Source: Xanthobacteraceae bacterium 501b
GTDB lineage: Bacteria > Pseudomonadota > Alphaproteobacteria > Rhizobiales > Xanthobacteraceae
Reading direction: 5' to 3'
DNA length: 64,000 nt
Assembly: GCA_000378025.1 (NCBI GenBank)
Contig: KB899087.1
Location: forward strand, 4,920,001 to 4,984,000
The notes under the pieces are model-generated. The model made no database searches and was not told where the DNA came from. It saw only the letters and a program-made list of their open reading frames with translations. This document shows positions 26,197-35,626 of this stretch, one piece after another. Numbering within the stretch: position 1 is the stretch's first letter; the number at the start of each line of letters is the position of its first letter. The position numbers and the translations under genes are program-made.

Positions 26197-27012
26197 ATGC
26201 GCCTTCTCTTTCTCGGTGACGTGGTCGGCCGCGCCGGCCGCACGGTCGTGCTGGAGCACCTGCCGCGCCTGCGCCGCGACTGGGCGCTCGATTTCGTCGT
26301 GGTGAACGGCGAGAACGCCGCCGGCGGCTTCGGCATCACCGAGGCGATCTATGAGGAATTCCTGGAGGTGGGTGCCGACGCGGTGACGCTCGGCAACCAC
26401 GCCTTCGACCAGCGCGAGGCGCTGGTGTTCATCGAGCGGGCGCCGCGGTTGATCCGCCCGGCCAATTTTCCGCCCGGCACGCCGGGACGCGGCGCGGCGC
26501 TGGTCGAGGCGGCGAACGGGGCGCAGGTGCTTGTCGTCAACATGATGGGCCGGGTGTTCATGGACCCGCTCGACGACCCCTTCGCCAGCATCGACCGCGA
26601 ACTCGACGCCGCCCCGCTCGGGCTGGTGGCCGACGCGACCATCGTCGATTTCCACGCCGAGACCACCAGCGAGAAGCAGGCCTTCGGCCATTGGTGCGAC
26701 GGGCGGGCGAGCCTCGTCATCGGCACCCACACCCATGTGCCCACCGCCGATCACCGTATCCTGCCCGGCGGCACCGCCTTTATGACCGATGTCGGCATGT
26801 GCGGCTGCTATGACGGGGTGATCGGCATGGACAAGGAAGAGCCGCTGCGCCGCTTCACCCGCAAGATCGGCTCAAGCCGCTTCGAGCCCGTCGCCGGGCC
26901 GGGCACGCTATCCGGCCTTGCGGTGGAAACCGACGGCGCCGGGCGCGCCGTCGCGGTGGCGCCGGTGCGGATCGGCGGTGGCCTGAGCGGCGCGGTGCCG
27001 GACTTCTGGTAG
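26197..27012 (+). CDS. YmdB-type metallophosphoesterase (TIGR00282 family)
   Basis: A 271-residue protein with the calcineurin-like phosphoesterase metal ligands: LLFLGDVVGRAGR at the N-terminus, VVVNGENAAGGFG, VTLGNHAFDQRE, IVDFHAETTSEK and IGTHTHVPTADHR. YmdB of Bacillus hydrolyses 2',3'-cyclic nucleotides and affects biofilm and sporulation decisions; the role in alphaproteobacteria is unknown. A GAGGATTGACGC site overlaps the fau stop, so the two are an operon. Confidence 0.92.
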   Translation: MRLLFLGDVVGRAGRTVVLEHLPRLRRDWALDFVVVNGENAAGGFGITEAIYEEFLEVGADAVTLGNHAFDQREALVFIERAPRLIRPANFPPGTPGRGAALVEAANGAQVLVVNMMGRVFMDPLDDPFASIDRELDAAPLGLVADATIVDFHAETTSEKQAFGHWCDGRASLVIGTHTHVPTADHRILPGGTAFMTDVGMCGCYDGVIGMDKEEPLRRFTRKIGSSRFEPVAGPGTLSGLAVETDGAGRAVAVAPVRIGGGLSGAVPDFW

Positions 27013-27020
27013 AGCGGCGC

Positions 27021-27050
27021 TTTACGCGCGCCCGCCCTCTCGCCTATAAG
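27021..27050 (+). promoter_or_regulatory. Candidate promoter of yebC
   Basis: TTTACG and TATAAG are 18 bases apart in the 111-base gap before yebC. Position and spacing fit a sigma-70 promoter; no other evidence. Confidence 0.35.
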
Positions 27051-27123
27051 CCGCGCACCCTTTTGTTTCAGGTATTCGGACAGGGTTGGCCGCAGGCCCG
27101 CCCGGTGTGACGTGGAGGCGGCC

Positions 27124-27870
27124 ATGGCGGGTCATTCGCAATTCAAGAACATCATGCACCGCAAGGGCAAGCAGGACGCGGTGCGTTCCAAGCTGTTCTC
27201 CAAGCTGGCGCGTGAAGTCACGGTCGCCGCAAAGCTCGGCATGCCCGACCCGGCGCTGAACCCGCGCCTGCGCGCCGCCGTGCTGGCCGCCCGTGCGGAA
27301 AACATGCCCAAGGACAATATCGACCGCGCCATCAAGAAGGCGCTGGGCGGCGACGCGGAGAATTATGACGAGATCCGCTATGAGGGCTATGGCCCGGGCG
27401 GCGTCGCCGTCATCGTCGAGGCGCTGACCGACAACCGCAACCGCACCGCCTCGGAAGTGCGCTCCTTCTTCACCAAGTCCGGCGGCGCGCTGGCCGAGAC
27501 CGGCGCCGTCTCCTTCATGTTCGACCGCATTGGCACCGTCGAGTTCGACGCCGCCAAGGCCTCGGCCGACGACATGCTGGAAGCCGCCATCGAGGCGGGC
27601 GCCGACGATGTGACCTCGGACGAGCACGGCCACGAGATCGTCTGCTCGGTGGAGAACCTGCACGAGGTGGCTCGCGCCTTGGAAGCCAAGTTCGGCGAGC
27701 CGCGCAAGTCCGGCCTGGTCTGGCGCCCGCAGAACACGGTGGCGGTGGATGACGAGGTGGCGGAAAAGCTGATCCGCCTGGTCGACAACCTCAACGACAA
27801 TGACGACGTGCAGAACGTCTATGCCAATTTCGAGCTGTCCGACGCCTTCATGGCGAAGATGAGCGACTGA
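27124..27870 (+). CDS. yebC: YebC/PmpR family regulator / translation factor
   Basis: A 248-residue YebC protein. The family start [55 protein letters not shown] and the acidic C-terminal [20 protein letters not shown] are intact. YebC proteins have been described as transcription regulators and, more recently, as factors that help ribosomes through polyproline stretches; the TolA protein encoded nearby is proline-rich. ATG 27124 follows GTGGAGGCGGCC and is preferred to GTG 27112. It is upstream of ruvCAB, as in many bacteria, though two unrelated genes intervene here. Confidence 0.95.
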   Translation: MAGHSQFKNIMHRKGKQDAVRSKLFSKLAREVTVAAKLGMPDPALNPRLRAAVLAARAENMPKDNIDRAIKKALGGDAENYDEIRYEGYGPGGVAVIVEALTDNRNRTASEVRSFFTKSGGALAETGAVSFMFDRIGTVEFDAAKASADDMLEAAIEAGADDVTSDEHGHEIVCSVENLHEVARALEAKFGEPRKSGLVWRPQNTVAVDDEVAEKLIRLVDNLNDNDDVQNVYANFELSDAFMAKMSD

Positions 27871-27888
27871 GCGCTCATTGTGGAAGGC

Positions 27889-27912
27889 GCGTCATCCCGG
27901 GCGGGATGACGC
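27889..27912. repeat. Short perfect palindrome between convergent genes
   Basis: GCGTCATCCC and GGGATGACGC (10 bp) flank a GGGC loop between yebC and the convergent TauE gene. The GTCATCCC core is shared with the larger REP elements here. It may also act as a bidirectional transcription stop. Confidence 0.7.
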
Positions 27913-27930
27913 CATGGCGAGGGGACGGCC

Positions 27931-28677
27931 TCACCGCCCGATCAGCGCGTCGAACAGCGGCAGGCTGAGAAGGGCGGCGGCGGCGATCACCCAATAGGCG
28001 GCGATGCGGTAATGCCGGTCCGAGGCGCCGCGAAAGGCGCGGGCACCGGCATAAAGCCCGATCGCATAGGCCGGGCCGAGCAGAAGGGTGAGCCGCCCCA
28101 CCTCGGCGGTGAACATGCCACTGACCGCATAGGCGGTGCCGCTCGCCAGCGTGACCAGCGCGAAGAAGCCGAACAGGTTCGCCCGCACCAGCACGGAGGA
28201 CTGGCCGCTGCCGAGCCAATAGGCGACCACGGCGGGGCCCGACATCTGCGCCGCGCCGCCGCAGAAGCCGGCAACGGCGCCGACCGCCAGCGTCGTCGGC
28301 AAAGAGTGCCGGCCGCTATGGCGCCAGCCGGACACCAGCAGCGCGAGAAGCCCGAGGCCGAGCAGCGCCAGCGCCCAGCGCAGCACCATGGGGTCCATGT
28401 GGGCAAGCACCCACACCCCGGCCGGCACCGCCACCACCGCGCCGGCCGCCAGCGGGGCCACCTGCCGCCAGATGCAGGCGCGAAGCGCCGGCACGAGGAA
28501 GGGCAGGGTCAGCAGCGTGTCGATGACCAGCAGGGAAGGGGCGGCGACGCGCGGGCCATAGGCCGCACTCACCAGTGGCACGAAGATGAGCGCGCCGCCA
28601 AACCCCGAGAAGCCGCGCGTGACGCCGGCGATCAGCGCGGTGAGGAAGGCCCAGACAAGGGCGGGATCGAGGGCCAT
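27931..28677 (-). CDS. TauE/SafE (TSUP) family membrane transporter
   Basis: A 248-residue inner-membrane protein with seven or eight hydrophobic helices and the TSUP repeat signature, seen as ALIAGVTRGFSGFGGALIFV in the first half and AGFCGGAAQMSGPAVVAYWL in the second. Members export sulfite, sulfoacetate or other organic anions. No sulfonate genes are adjacent, so the substrate is open. It is convergent with yebC and divergent from the EamA transporter. Confidence 0.88.
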   Translation of the reverse strand: MALDPALVWAFLTALIAGVTRGFSGFGGALIFVPLVSAAYGPRVAAPSLLVIDTLLTLPFLVPALRACIWRQVAPLAAGAVVAVPAGVWVLAHMDPMVLRWALALLGLGLLALLVSGWRHSGRHSLPTTLAVGAVAGFCGGAAQMSGPAVVAYWLGSGQSSVLVRANLFGFFALVTLASGTAYAVSGMFTAEVGRLTLLLGPAYAIGLYAGARAFRGASDRHYRIAAYWVIAAAALLSLPLFDALIGR

Positions 28678-28915
28678 GGGGAACCGAAGGAGCGCTCAGC
28701 GCCGAAGTGTGGGCCGGCAGACCTAGTCTCGCCGCTGTGTGCCGTCAACACGGTTGGTGATGGATGTGACACATCCATCAGCTTTCGCGAACGTGGCCAT
28801 TCGCAAAACGCATTTGCGCGAACCGGTCGCGCACGCCACATTCGGCGCAACATGCCGCCCGACATCGTGCCGGGCGCCCTATTTTCCGGCGCCGCGTTGC
28901 GGCGGGATATCGATC

Positions 28916-29845
28916 ATGAACAAGTCCGTTTCGGCGGCCGCTTTTGGCGGCACCGCCACGCCCTCGCTTTCCGATCGCCTCACAGGTGCCGGCTGCGCCC
29001 TTCTCGCCATCGCCATCTGGGGCGCCTGGATCGTCTCCACCCGGCACGCCGTGCACGGGCATTTGTCGCCGGCGACGGTGGGCTGGCTGCGCTTTGTCGT
29101 GCCGGCGGTGGTGCTGGCGCCGGCCTGGTGGCGCATCGGCCTGTGGCCGAAGCGCGGCTTCCTGCCCTTCCTGCTGTGCTTTCTCGGCGCCGGTGCCTTC
29201 TTCTTCCTCGATGTGGCAACCGCGATGCGCTTCGTGCCGGCGGCCGATGTCGGCCCGCTGCTGCCCGGCACCATGCCGCTGATCGTCGCCGTGATCTCGG
29301 TGCTGGTGTTCCGCGAGCGGCTGGGGATCGGCCGGGCGATCGGCTTTGCCGCCATCGCGCTCGGCGTGGTCACGCTCGGCGGGCGCGGGCTGCTCTACCC
29401 GGAAGACGGAGCCTGGCGCGGCCATGCGCTGCTGCTCATCGGGGCGGGGATGTGGGCCTGCTACACGCTCGCCTTCCGCCGCACCGGTCTCAAGGCGACC
29501 GAGACGGTCGGGCTGGTGGGTCTGTGGTCCACGGTGGTGCTGACGCCCTATGGTGTGCCTGGCGTGGTGGAGGCGGTGGCCAGCGGCTATGGCCGGGAAG
29601 TGCTGTTCCAGCTGCTGATCCAGGGCCTGCTGTCGGGTGTCGTGGCGCTGGTGGCCTTCGGCATCGCCATCGAGCGGCTCGGCTCCTCACGCGCCGCCGC
29701 CTTCACCGGGCTGGTGCCGGCGGTGGCGGCGCTGATCGCCGTGCCGGCGCTGGGCGAGCATCCCGACATGGCGGCGATCATCGGCGTGGCGGCGACGGGG
29801 GTCGGCGTGGTGCTGGCCAGCGGGGCGTTCAGCGGGCGGCGTTAA
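28916..29845 (+). CDS. EamA family (DMT) transporter
   Basis: A 309-residue protein with ten predicted helices in two EamA halves; typical segments are GCALLAIAIWGAWIVSTRHA and RFVPAADVGPLLPGTMPLIVA in the first and LLIGAGMWACYTLAFRRTGL in the second. The family exports or imports metabolites and amino acids; the substrate is not readable. ATG 28916 is chosen over an upstream in-frame start at 28739 because the first helix begins about 25 residues after it. The 238 bases before it hold nothing else that I recognise. Confidence 0.88.
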   Translation: MNKSVSAAAFGGTATPSLSDRLTGAGCALLAIAIWGAWIVSTRHAVHGHLSPATVGWLRFVVPAVVLAPAWWRIGLWPKRGFLPFLLCFLGAGAFFFLDVATAMRFVPAADVGPLLPGTMPLIVAVISVLVFRERLGIGRAIGFAAIALGVVTLGGRGLLYPEDGAWRGHALLLIGAGMWACYTLAFRRTGLKATETVGLVGLWSTVVLTPYGVPGVVEAVASGYGREVLFQLLIQGLLSGVVALVAFGIAIERLGSSRAAAFTGLVPAVAALIAVPALGEHPDMAAIIGVAATGVGVVLASGAFSGRR

Positions 29846-29942
29846 CGTTCCGTCAACCATGATCGGCGTCCCGGTCGTGCCGGGGCGCGCGGCGGCGCAT
29901 CGCCCCTTTCCGTTCGTCCTTTGTTCGGGTACCCCCTAGGGG

Positions 29943-30494
29943 ATGGCGACGTCTCCGATTCGCATCCTCGGCCTCGATCCCGGCCTCCGCCGCACCGGCT
30001 GGGGGGTCATCGAGGCTGTCGGCACCCGCCTCGCCTTCATCGCCTGCGGCACGGTGATGCCGCCGGAGGAGGGCGGGCTGGCGGAACGGCTCGCCTGCCT
30101 GCACAATGATCTCGCCAAGGTGTTGCGCACCTACACCCCCGACGAGGCGGCGGTGGAGGAGACCTTCGTCAACGTCAACCCGGCCTCGACGCTCAAGCTC
30201 GGCCAGGCGCGCGGCGTGGTGATGCTGACCCCGGCGCTCGCGGGTGTGCCGGTTTCCGAATATGCGGCGCTGCTGGTGAAGAAGACCGTGGTCGGCGCCG
30301 GCCGCGCCGAGAAGGCGCAGATCCGGATGATGATGAAAATCCTGCTGCCGCAGGCCGATTTCACCACCGACGATGCCGCCGACGCGCTTGCGGTGGCCGT
30401 CACCCATGCGCAGCATCGGGGCATGGCGGCGATGAAGGCGCAGATGGCGGCGAAGGTTTCGACAAAGCTCACCGCAAGGGTTGCAGCACGATGA
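29943..30494 (+). CDS. ruvC: Crossover junction endodeoxyribonuclease RuvC
   Basis: A 183-residue Holliday-junction resolvase that nicks branched recombination intermediates symmetrically. The acidic active site is intact: Asp in [15 protein letters not shown], Glu in [12 protein letters not shown], and the paired Asp in [14 protein letters not shown]. The start ATG sits directly after GGGG, giving an unusually tight ribosome site. Its last four bases (ATGA) overlap the ruvA start. Confidence 0.95.
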   Translation: MATSPIRILGLDPGLRRTGWGVIEAVGTRLAFIACGTVMPPEEGGLAERLACLHNDLAKVLRTYTPDEAAVEETFVNVNPASTLKLGQARGVVMLTPALAGVPVSEYAALLVKKTVVGAGRAEKAQIRMMMKILLPQADFTTDDAADALAVAVTHAQHRGMAAMKAQMAAKVSTKLTARVAAR

Positions 30495-31108
30495 TCGGCA
30501 AGCTGAAGGGCCTGGTCGATAGCTATGGCGACGACCATGTGATCCTCGACGTGCAGGGGGTGGGCTATCTCGTGCACTGCTCGGCCCGCACGCTGCAGGC
30601 GCTGCCGCGCGTGGGCGAGGCGGCGACGCTGTTCATCGAGACCTTCGTGCGCGAGGACATGATCCGCCTCTACGGCTTCGTCTCGCAGGCGGAGAAAAGC
30701 TGGTTCCTGCTGCTGCAGAATGTGCAGGGCGTCGGCTCCAAGGTGGCGCTGAACGTGCTCTCGACCCTCTCGCCGTCCGAACTCGCCAATGCGGTGGCGC
30801 TCGGCGACAAGGTGATGGTGGCGCGGGCCAATGGCGTCGGGCCGAAGGTCGCCGCCCGCATCGTCGCCGAGCTGAAGGACAAGGCGCCGGGCTTTGCCAG
30901 CGTCGACCCCGGTGTCGCCGGCCTTGTCGCGCAGATCGAGGACCGGCAGGCACCCGGCCCGGTGGCGGACGCGGTCTCGGCGCTGGTCAATCTGGGCTAT
31001 GCGCCGATCCAGGCCAGCGCCGCCATTGCCGGCGCGGTGCGTGAGGCGGGCGAGGGCGCCGACACCGCCCGGCTGATCCGCCTCGGCCTGAAGGAACTGG
31101 CGAAGTGA
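30491..31108 (+). CDS. ruvA: Holliday junction helicase subunit RuvA
   Basis: A 205-residue RuvA: an OB-fold start ([20 protein letters not shown]), two helix-hairpin-helix segments ([20 protein letters not shown] and [19 protein letters not shown]) and a C-terminal domain that contacts RuvB ([17 protein letters not shown]). The tetramer binds the four-way junction and loads RuvB. Both gene junctions overlap by four bases (ATGA with ruvC, GTGA with ruvB), so ruvCAB is one translational unit. Confidence 0.96.
   Translation: MIGKLKGLVDSYGDDHVILDVQGVGYLVHCSARTLQALPRVGEAATLFIETFVREDMIRLYGFVSQAEKSWFLLLQNVQGVGSKVALNVLSTLSPSELANAVALGDKVMVARANGVGPKVAARIVAELKDKAPGFASVDPGVAGLVAQIEDRQAPGPVADAVSALVNLGYAPIQASAAIAGAVREAGEGADTARLIRLGLKELAK
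31105..31108 (+). other. GTGA overlap that sets the ruvB start
   Basis: The GTG start of ruvB shares GTGA with the stop codon of ruvA; there is no in-frame ATG before the conserved N-terminus. Confidence 0.8.
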
Positions 31109-32142
31109 GCGAAAAGCGCCTCATCGCCCCGGACAAGCGCGAGGAAGATCTCGCCGAGGCCTCGCTGCGGCCGCAGAATCTGGCCGAGTTCGTCGGGCAG
31201 GAGCAGGCGCGGGCCAATCTCGACATCTTCATCAAGGCCGCGAAAACGCGCGGCGAGGCGCTGGACCATGTGCTGTTCGTCGGCCCGCCGGGGCTGGGCA
31301 AGACCACGCTGGCGCAGATCGTGGCGCGCGAGCTGGGGGTGGGCTTCCGCTCCACCTCCGGCCCGGTCATCGCGAAAGCCGGCGACCTCGCGGCGCTGCT
31401 GACCAATCTCGAAGAACGCGACGTGCTGTTCATCGACGAGATTCACCGTCTCAATCCGGCGGTGGAAGAAATCCTCTACCCCGCGATGGAGGACTATGAG
31501 CTCGACCTCATCATCGGCGAGGGGCCGGCGGCCCGCTCGGTGAAGATTCAGCTCTCCAAGTTCACCCTGGTGGGCGCCACCACGCGCTCGGGCCTGCTGA
31601 CCACGCCGCTGCGCGACCGCTTCGGCATTCCGATCCGGCTGAATTTCTACACGGTGGAAGAGCTGGAACTGGTGGTGACGCGCGGTGCGCGGGTGATGGG
31701 CATCCCGATCGCCCGGGACGGCGCGCGCGAGATCGCCCGCCGGGCGCGGGGCACGCCGCGCATCGCCGGGCGGCTGCTGCGCCGGGTGCGCGACTTCACC
31801 CTGGTGGCGGGCAAGGAGATCATCGACCGCGCCGCCGCCGACCATGCGCTGCTGGCGCTTGAGGTGGATGGGCTCGGCCTCGACCAGATGGACCGGCGCT
31901 ACCTCACCGTGGTGGCGATGAATTATGGCGGCGGGCCGGTGGGGGTGGAAACCATCGCCGCCGCGCTCTCCGAGCCGCGCGACGCCATCGAGGAGATCAT
32001 CGAGCCCTATCTGGTGCAGCAGGGCTTTCTCCAGCGCACGCCGCGCGGGCGGGTGCTGACCGCGCACGCCTTCAAGCATCTCGGCCTCACCGCGCCGTCG
32101 AGCGTCAACCAGATGCCGCTGTTCGACGAGGGCGCGGATTAA
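31105..32142 (+). CDS. ruvB: Holliday junction branch migration ATPase RuvB
   Basis: A 345-residue AAA+ motor. Motifs: [19 protein letters not shown], Walker [15 protein letters not shown], Walker [17 protein letters not shown], sensor-1 [12 protein letters not shown], the Arg finger in [13 protein letters not shown] and the winged-helix C-terminus ([18 protein letters not shown]). It pumps DNA through the RuvA-bound junction. It is the last gene of ruvCAB; a TetR gene follows after 56 bases. Confidence 0.97.
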   Translation: MSEKRLIAPDKREEDLAEASLRPQNLAEFVGQEQARANLDIFIKAAKTRGEALDHVLFVGPPGLGKTTLAQIVARELGVGFRSTSGPVIAKAGDLAALLTNLEERDVLFIDEIHRLNPAVEEILYPAMEDYELDLIIGEGPAARSVKIQLSKFTLVGATTRSGLLTTPLRDRFGIPIRLNFYTVEELELVVTRGARVMGIPIARDGAREIARRARGTPRIAGRLLRRVRDFTLVAGKEIIDRAAADHALLALEVDGLGLDQMDRRYLTVVAMNYGGGPVGVETIAAALSEPRDAIEEIIEPYLVQQGFLQRTPRGRVLTAHAFKHLGLTAPSSVNQMPLFDEGAD

Positions 32143-32198
32143 CCCCGTGCGCGTCCGGCCATCGACGTGATCTTCCGCGTGATGTAAGTCCCCTTCAC

Positions 32199-32831
32199 AT
32201 GAGCTGGTCCCGGAACGGCGGAGAATCGCGCGGCTATCATCACGGCAACCTGCGGGAAGCCCTGATGAAGGCGGCGCTTGAGCTGATCGCGGAGAAGGGC
32301 ACCGCCGGCGCCACCTTCGCCGAGGCGGCGCGCCGCGCCGGCGTTTCCCCCGCGGCGCCCTACCGGCATTTTCGCGACCGTGACGAATTGCTGGCGGCGG
32401 TGGCGGCGGATGGTTTCGAGCGCTTCACCAAGGCGCTGGAGGCGGGCTGGAACGAGGGGCGGCCGACCCCGTCCGAGGCCTTTGAACGGCTGGGACGGGC
32501 CTATCTCGCCTTCGCCCGCGAGCACCCGGCGGACTATGTCGCTATGTTCGAATCCGGCCTGCGCAGCGAGGCCTTCCCGGCGCTCGACCAGGCCGGCCAG
32601 CGCGCCTTCGGCGTGCTGCGCGAGGCGGCGGACACGCTGGTCGCCTCCATGCCGCCCACCGTGCGCCCGCCGGCGCTGATGGTGGCGCTGCACACCTGGG
32701 CGCTGGCGCATGGCGTCGCCTCGCTGTTCGGCCGCGCCGACGGCGCCCGCCGCAAGCTGCCAATGGCGCCCGACGACCTGCTGGAGGCCGCCTTCCTGGT
32801 CTATCTCAAGGGGCTGGCTGCGGGGGGGTAG
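32199..32831 (+). CDS. TetR/AcrR family transcriptional regulator
   Basis: A 210-residue repressor-type protein. The N-terminal helix-turn-helix ([40 protein letters not shown]) is typical of TetR, and the C-terminal half (about 90-205) looks like the WHG-type ligand domain (MVALHTWALAHGVASLFG). The target is unknown; no efflux or enzyme gene is adjacent, so it may act at a distance. Confidence 0.9.
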   Translation: MSWSRNGGESRGYHHGNLREALMKAALELIAEKGTAGATFAEAARRAGVSPAAPYRHFRDRDELLAAVAADGFERFTKALEAGWNEGRPTPSEAFERLGRAYLAFAREHPADYVAMFESGLRSEAFPALDQAGQRAFGVLREAADTLVASMPPTVRPPALMVALHTWALAHGVASLFGRADGARRKLPMAPDDLLEAAFLVYLKGLAAGG

Positions 32832-32895
32832 AGCGCGCGCCGATCAGCTTGCATCGCCAGCGGATCGGTAAATCGCCCTTTAGCGCCGGTGGTGG

Positions 32896-33375
32896 TCAGC
32901 CCTCAGCCACGCTGTTGACCTCGATCCCGTCCTGCGCGGTGCGGCAGAACAGAAGGATATCGTCCGGCTTGTTTTCCGGCGTCAGGATCACCGGGCGCCC
33001 GGCTTTCTCCGCCAGCCAGAGCATGAACCGGCCAAGCGCCTGCCAGTCTTCCGGCTCGCAGACATCGGCGGGATCGATGTCGAACTCGATATCGTCGCTG
33101 CGGAAGAAGTGCAGGTTGACCTGCACCTCGCCGGCATTCCACCGCAGGCTGGGGCTTGCGTTTCCCCAGATGGCGAACACATCCTCGACACGCGCGGGCA
33201 GGGCGGCGAGCTCGCCGTCGATCTCAAAGACGGATGGCGGGTCGAGGGCGCGCAGGCCGTCCAGCACGGCCTGCCAGCCTTCGGGGCCGGCATCGAGCAC
33301 ATAGAGATCGCGCAAGGCGCCATCCGGCTCGAAAATCCAGGCGACGTCGGTCCAGGCGGGAATCGGTGCAGTCAT
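32896..33375 (-). CDS. Hypothetical protein
   Basis: A 159-residue acidic soluble protein with no signal peptide or membrane segment and no family I recognise. It has alternating strands and acidic loops (DVAWIFEPDGALRDLYVLD, VNLHFFRSDDIEFDID) and a helix ALGRFMLWLAEKAGRPVIL. The start is ATG 33375 with AAAGGACAC upstream. The composition resembles small immunity-type or YfbM-like proteins, but no toxin is nearby. It is convergent with the TetR gene. Confidence 0.65.
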   Translation of the reverse strand: MTAPIPAWTDVAWIFEPDGALRDLYVLDAGPEGWQAVLDGLRALDPPSVFEIDGELAALPARVEDVFAIWGNASPSLRWNAGEVQVNLHFFRSDDIEFDIDPADVCEPEDWQALGRFMLWLAEKAGRPVILTPENKPDDILLFCRTAQDGIEVNSVAEG

Positions 33376-33516
33376 TGGATGTGTCCTTTTCCCTTCAATC
33401 CCGCAGGTCGCCCCCATTGACAAGATGGGAGTCGATTTCTATCTATGTGAATGTGATTAACATTAACCCAAGCGGGCATCGGGCCCGCGAGGGTTCTACC
33501 CAGGAGCGGTACGCCC

Positions 33517-33933
33517 ATGGAGCTCGCACAGAAGCTCGACAGTTACGGCAAGCCGGCCTGGATCGCGCTCACGGTACTGGGCTTCATGGCCTGGTGGCCT
33601 CTGGGTCTTGCGGTCCTGGCCTTCACGATAGGGAGTGGACGGATGTTTTGTGGTGGCAAGCGCGGCTTCGGCCGCTGGCAGGAAGAGGGCGCGGAAGCCG
33701 TGCGCAATTTCGGCAGCCGGTTCGGCGGCGGTTTCCCCTCCAGCGGCAACCGCGCCTTTGACGAATACCGTCAGGAGACGCTGCGCCGGCTGGAAGACGA
33801 GCAGAAGGATTTCCGCTCCTTCCTCGACCGCCTGCGCCAGGCCAAGGACAAGGCGGAGTTCGACCAGTTCATGGCCGACCGCCGCAACCGTCCGGCCGCG
33901 CCTTCCGCGCCGATGGATGATGTCCAGAACTGA
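33517..33933 (+). CDS. DUF2852 family small membrane protein
   Basis: A 138-residue protein with one N-terminal membrane segment (PAWIALTVLGFMAWWPLGLA), a short GSGRMFCGGKRGFGRW linker and a charged helical tail (FDEYRQETLRRLEDEQKDFR, then FLDRLRQAKDKAEFDQFMAD). This is the DUF2852 layout seen in Hyphomicrobiales. The function is unknown. A strong terminator follows. Confidence 0.87.
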   Translation: MELAQKLDSYGKPAWIALTVLGFMAWWPLGLAVLAFTIGSGRMFCGGKRGFGRWQEEGAEAVRNFGSRFGGGFPSSGNRAFDEYRQETLRRLEDEQKDFRSFLDRLRQAKDKAEFDQFMADRRNRPAAPSAPMDDVQN

Positions 33934-33954
33934 CCCACGGCGATCCTAATGCGG

Positions 33955-33990
33955 CCGCGCCCCTCACCCGAGGGGCGCGGTTCTTTTTTT
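33955..33990 (+). terminator. Rho-independent terminator of the DUF2852 gene
   Basis: An 11-bp perfect stem (CCGCGCCCCTC/GAGGGGCGCGG) with an ACCC loop is followed by TTCTTTTTTT. It separates DUF2852 from the Tol-Pal block. Confidence 0.92.
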
Positions 33991-34018
33991 GCCGGGCCTT
34001 CTCGTTTATGAGGGCAGC

Positions 34019-34528
34019 ATGAACGAGCGCCCCGATCCTTTTTCCCCTGACGTCCTCAAGGCCGACCCCTTCCTGCATCTGGCGGGAAGGCTGGTGCCGG
34101 GCGGGCATGTGCTGCCCGTCCGGGTCTATTACGAGGACACGGACTTTTCCGGCATCGTCTACCACGCCAACTACCTGAAGTTCATGGAGCGCGGCCGCTC
34201 CGACCATCTGCGCCTCATCGGCGTGGTGCAGGGCGAATTGTTCGGCGAGGCGCTGGCCGAGGCGCCGGGCTTCGCCTTCGTGGTGCGCTCGATGGAGCTG
34301 CAATTCGTCCGCCCCGCCCGCATCGATGACGTGCTGGAAGTGCACACCAGCCCGGTGGAAGTCGCCGGCGCCTCGATCACGCTTGCCCAGAAGGTGAAGC
34401 GCGGCGCGGACCTCATCGTCGAGGCCAAGGTGAAGGTCGCCTTCGTCGCGCAGGGGCGCGCGCGGCGCATTCCGGACGCGCTGCGGGCGGCGATGAAGCT
34501 GGCGCTGGAGCAGGCCCCGCAGCCCTGA
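34019..34528 (+). CDS. ybgC: Tol-Pal-associated acyl-CoA thioesterase YbgC
   Basis: A 169-residue hotdog-fold thioesterase. The catalytic-Asp motif YYEDTDFSGIVYHANYLKFM is complete, followed by ERGRSDHLRLIGV. About 30 extra N-terminal residues precede the fold. ATG 34019 is preferred to an upstream TTG at 33989. YbgC is the usual first gene of tol-pal clusters and is thought to act in phospholipid metabolism at the inner membrane. It is 246 bases from tolQ, so tolQ may have its own promoter. Confidence 0.94.
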   Translation: MNERPDPFSPDVLKADPFLHLAGRLVPGGHVLPVRVYYEDTDFSGIVYHANYLKFMERGRSDHLRLIGVVQGELFGEALAEAPGFAFVVRSMELQFVRPARIDDVLEVHTSPVEVAGASITLAQKVKRGADLIVEAKVKVAFVAQGRARRIPDALRAAMKLALEQAPQP

Positions 34529-34774
34529 TTGCGAGCCCGGTAACAAAACACCCGTAAAGCTGTTGCGATGCGGCAACGCTAACCCGGTATTAACCCTAAT
34601 AGGGTGTTGTACCGGGCGGCTGCGGGTGCGGCCCGGCCTCGATCGCCCAAGTTTGGACAGACTCGGTCGGTTGATGGCGGACGCGTTCCCACAGCAGCCA
34701 TGCAGGGCATTCGCTGCTTCGCAGCCGATGCAGGGCGGCAGTGCGACCTTTAACGAGCTGGCAGGATTGGCTTG

Positions 34775-35623
34775 ATGACGCTGAAGAAGCTTCTATTCGC
34801 GGTGATGCTGGTTCTGGCGGCGCCGGCGTCCATGGCCATCGCCCAGAACGCGCCCGCGCCCGTGACCGCCGCGCCGACAGCGCAGGTCGACGGGCAGGCC
34901 GTTGCCGCCCCCGACGGCATGGTGGCGGCCCCGGCGGGTGCCGGCATGGGCAGCGCCGACCTCTCGCTGATCGGCCTTTTCCTTCAGGCACACCTGATCG
35001 TGAAGTTCGTGATGGCGGGCCTCGTGCTCGCCTCGGTCTGGGTGTGGGCGATCATCATCGACAAGACCATCCTGTACGGGCGGATGAAGCGGCAGATGGA
35101 CCGCTTCGAGACCACCTTCTGGTCCGGCCAGAGCCTGGAGGAGCTGTACCGCTCGCTGTCCTCGCGGCAGAACCACGCCATGGCGGCGATCTTCGTGGCG
35201 GCCATGCGCGAGTGGAAGCGCTCCTATGAAGGCGGCGCGCGCTCGCTTTCCGGCCTGACGCAGCGGCTCGACAAGGTGATGAACGTCACCATCGCCCGCG
35301 AGGTGGAGCGGCTGGAGAACCGGCTGCTGGTGCTGGCGACGGTGGGTTCGGCCGGCCCGTTCATCGGCCTGTTCGGCACGGTGTGGGGCATCATGACCAG
35401 CTTCCAGTCCATCGCCGCCTCGAAGAACACCAGCCTCGCCGTGGTGGCGCCGGGCATCGCGGAAGCGCTTTTCGCGACGGCAATTGGCCTTATCGCCGCC
35501 ATTCCCGCGACGATTTTCTATAACAAGTTCGTCTCGCAGGTGAACCGGCAGGCGGCGCGGCTGGAGGGATTCGCCGACGAATTCTCCGCCATCCTGTCGC
35601 GCCAGATCGACGAACGGGGCTGA
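34775..35623 (+). CDS. tolQ: Tol-Pal system proton channel TolQ
   Basis: A 282-residue TolQ with three membrane helices (about 65-90, 185-205 and 220-245) and the conserved GSAGPFIGLFGTVWGIM and ALFATAIGLIAAIPATIFYN segments. With TolR it uses the proton gradient to energise TolA, keeping the outer membrane linked to the wall during division. The first 50 residues form an extra hydrophobic leader (LFAVMLVLAAPASMAIAQ) and an Ala/Pro linker that E. coli TolQ lacks. The start is ATG 34775; TTG 34772 is also in frame. Confidence 0.95.
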   Translation: MTLKKLLFAVMLVLAAPASMAIAQNAPAPVTAAPTAQVDGQAVAAPDGMVAAPAGAGMGSADLSLIGLFLQAHLIVKFVMAGLVLASVWVWAIIIDKTILYGRMKRQMDRFETTFWSGQSLEELYRSLSSRQNHAMAAIFVAAMREWKRSYEGGARSLSGLTQRLDKVMNVTIAREVERLENRLLVLATVGSAGPFIGLFGTVWGIMTSFQSIAASKNTSLAVVAPGIAEALFATAIGLIAAIPATIFYNKFVSQVNRQAARLEGFADEFSAILSRQIDERG

Positions 35624-35626
35624 TCC

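Noticed and set aside
34563..34775. 70-codon plus-strand ORF whose stop overlaps the tolQ start
   Set aside because: The overlap is suggestive of coupling, but the composition looks random and there is no family or good ribosome site.
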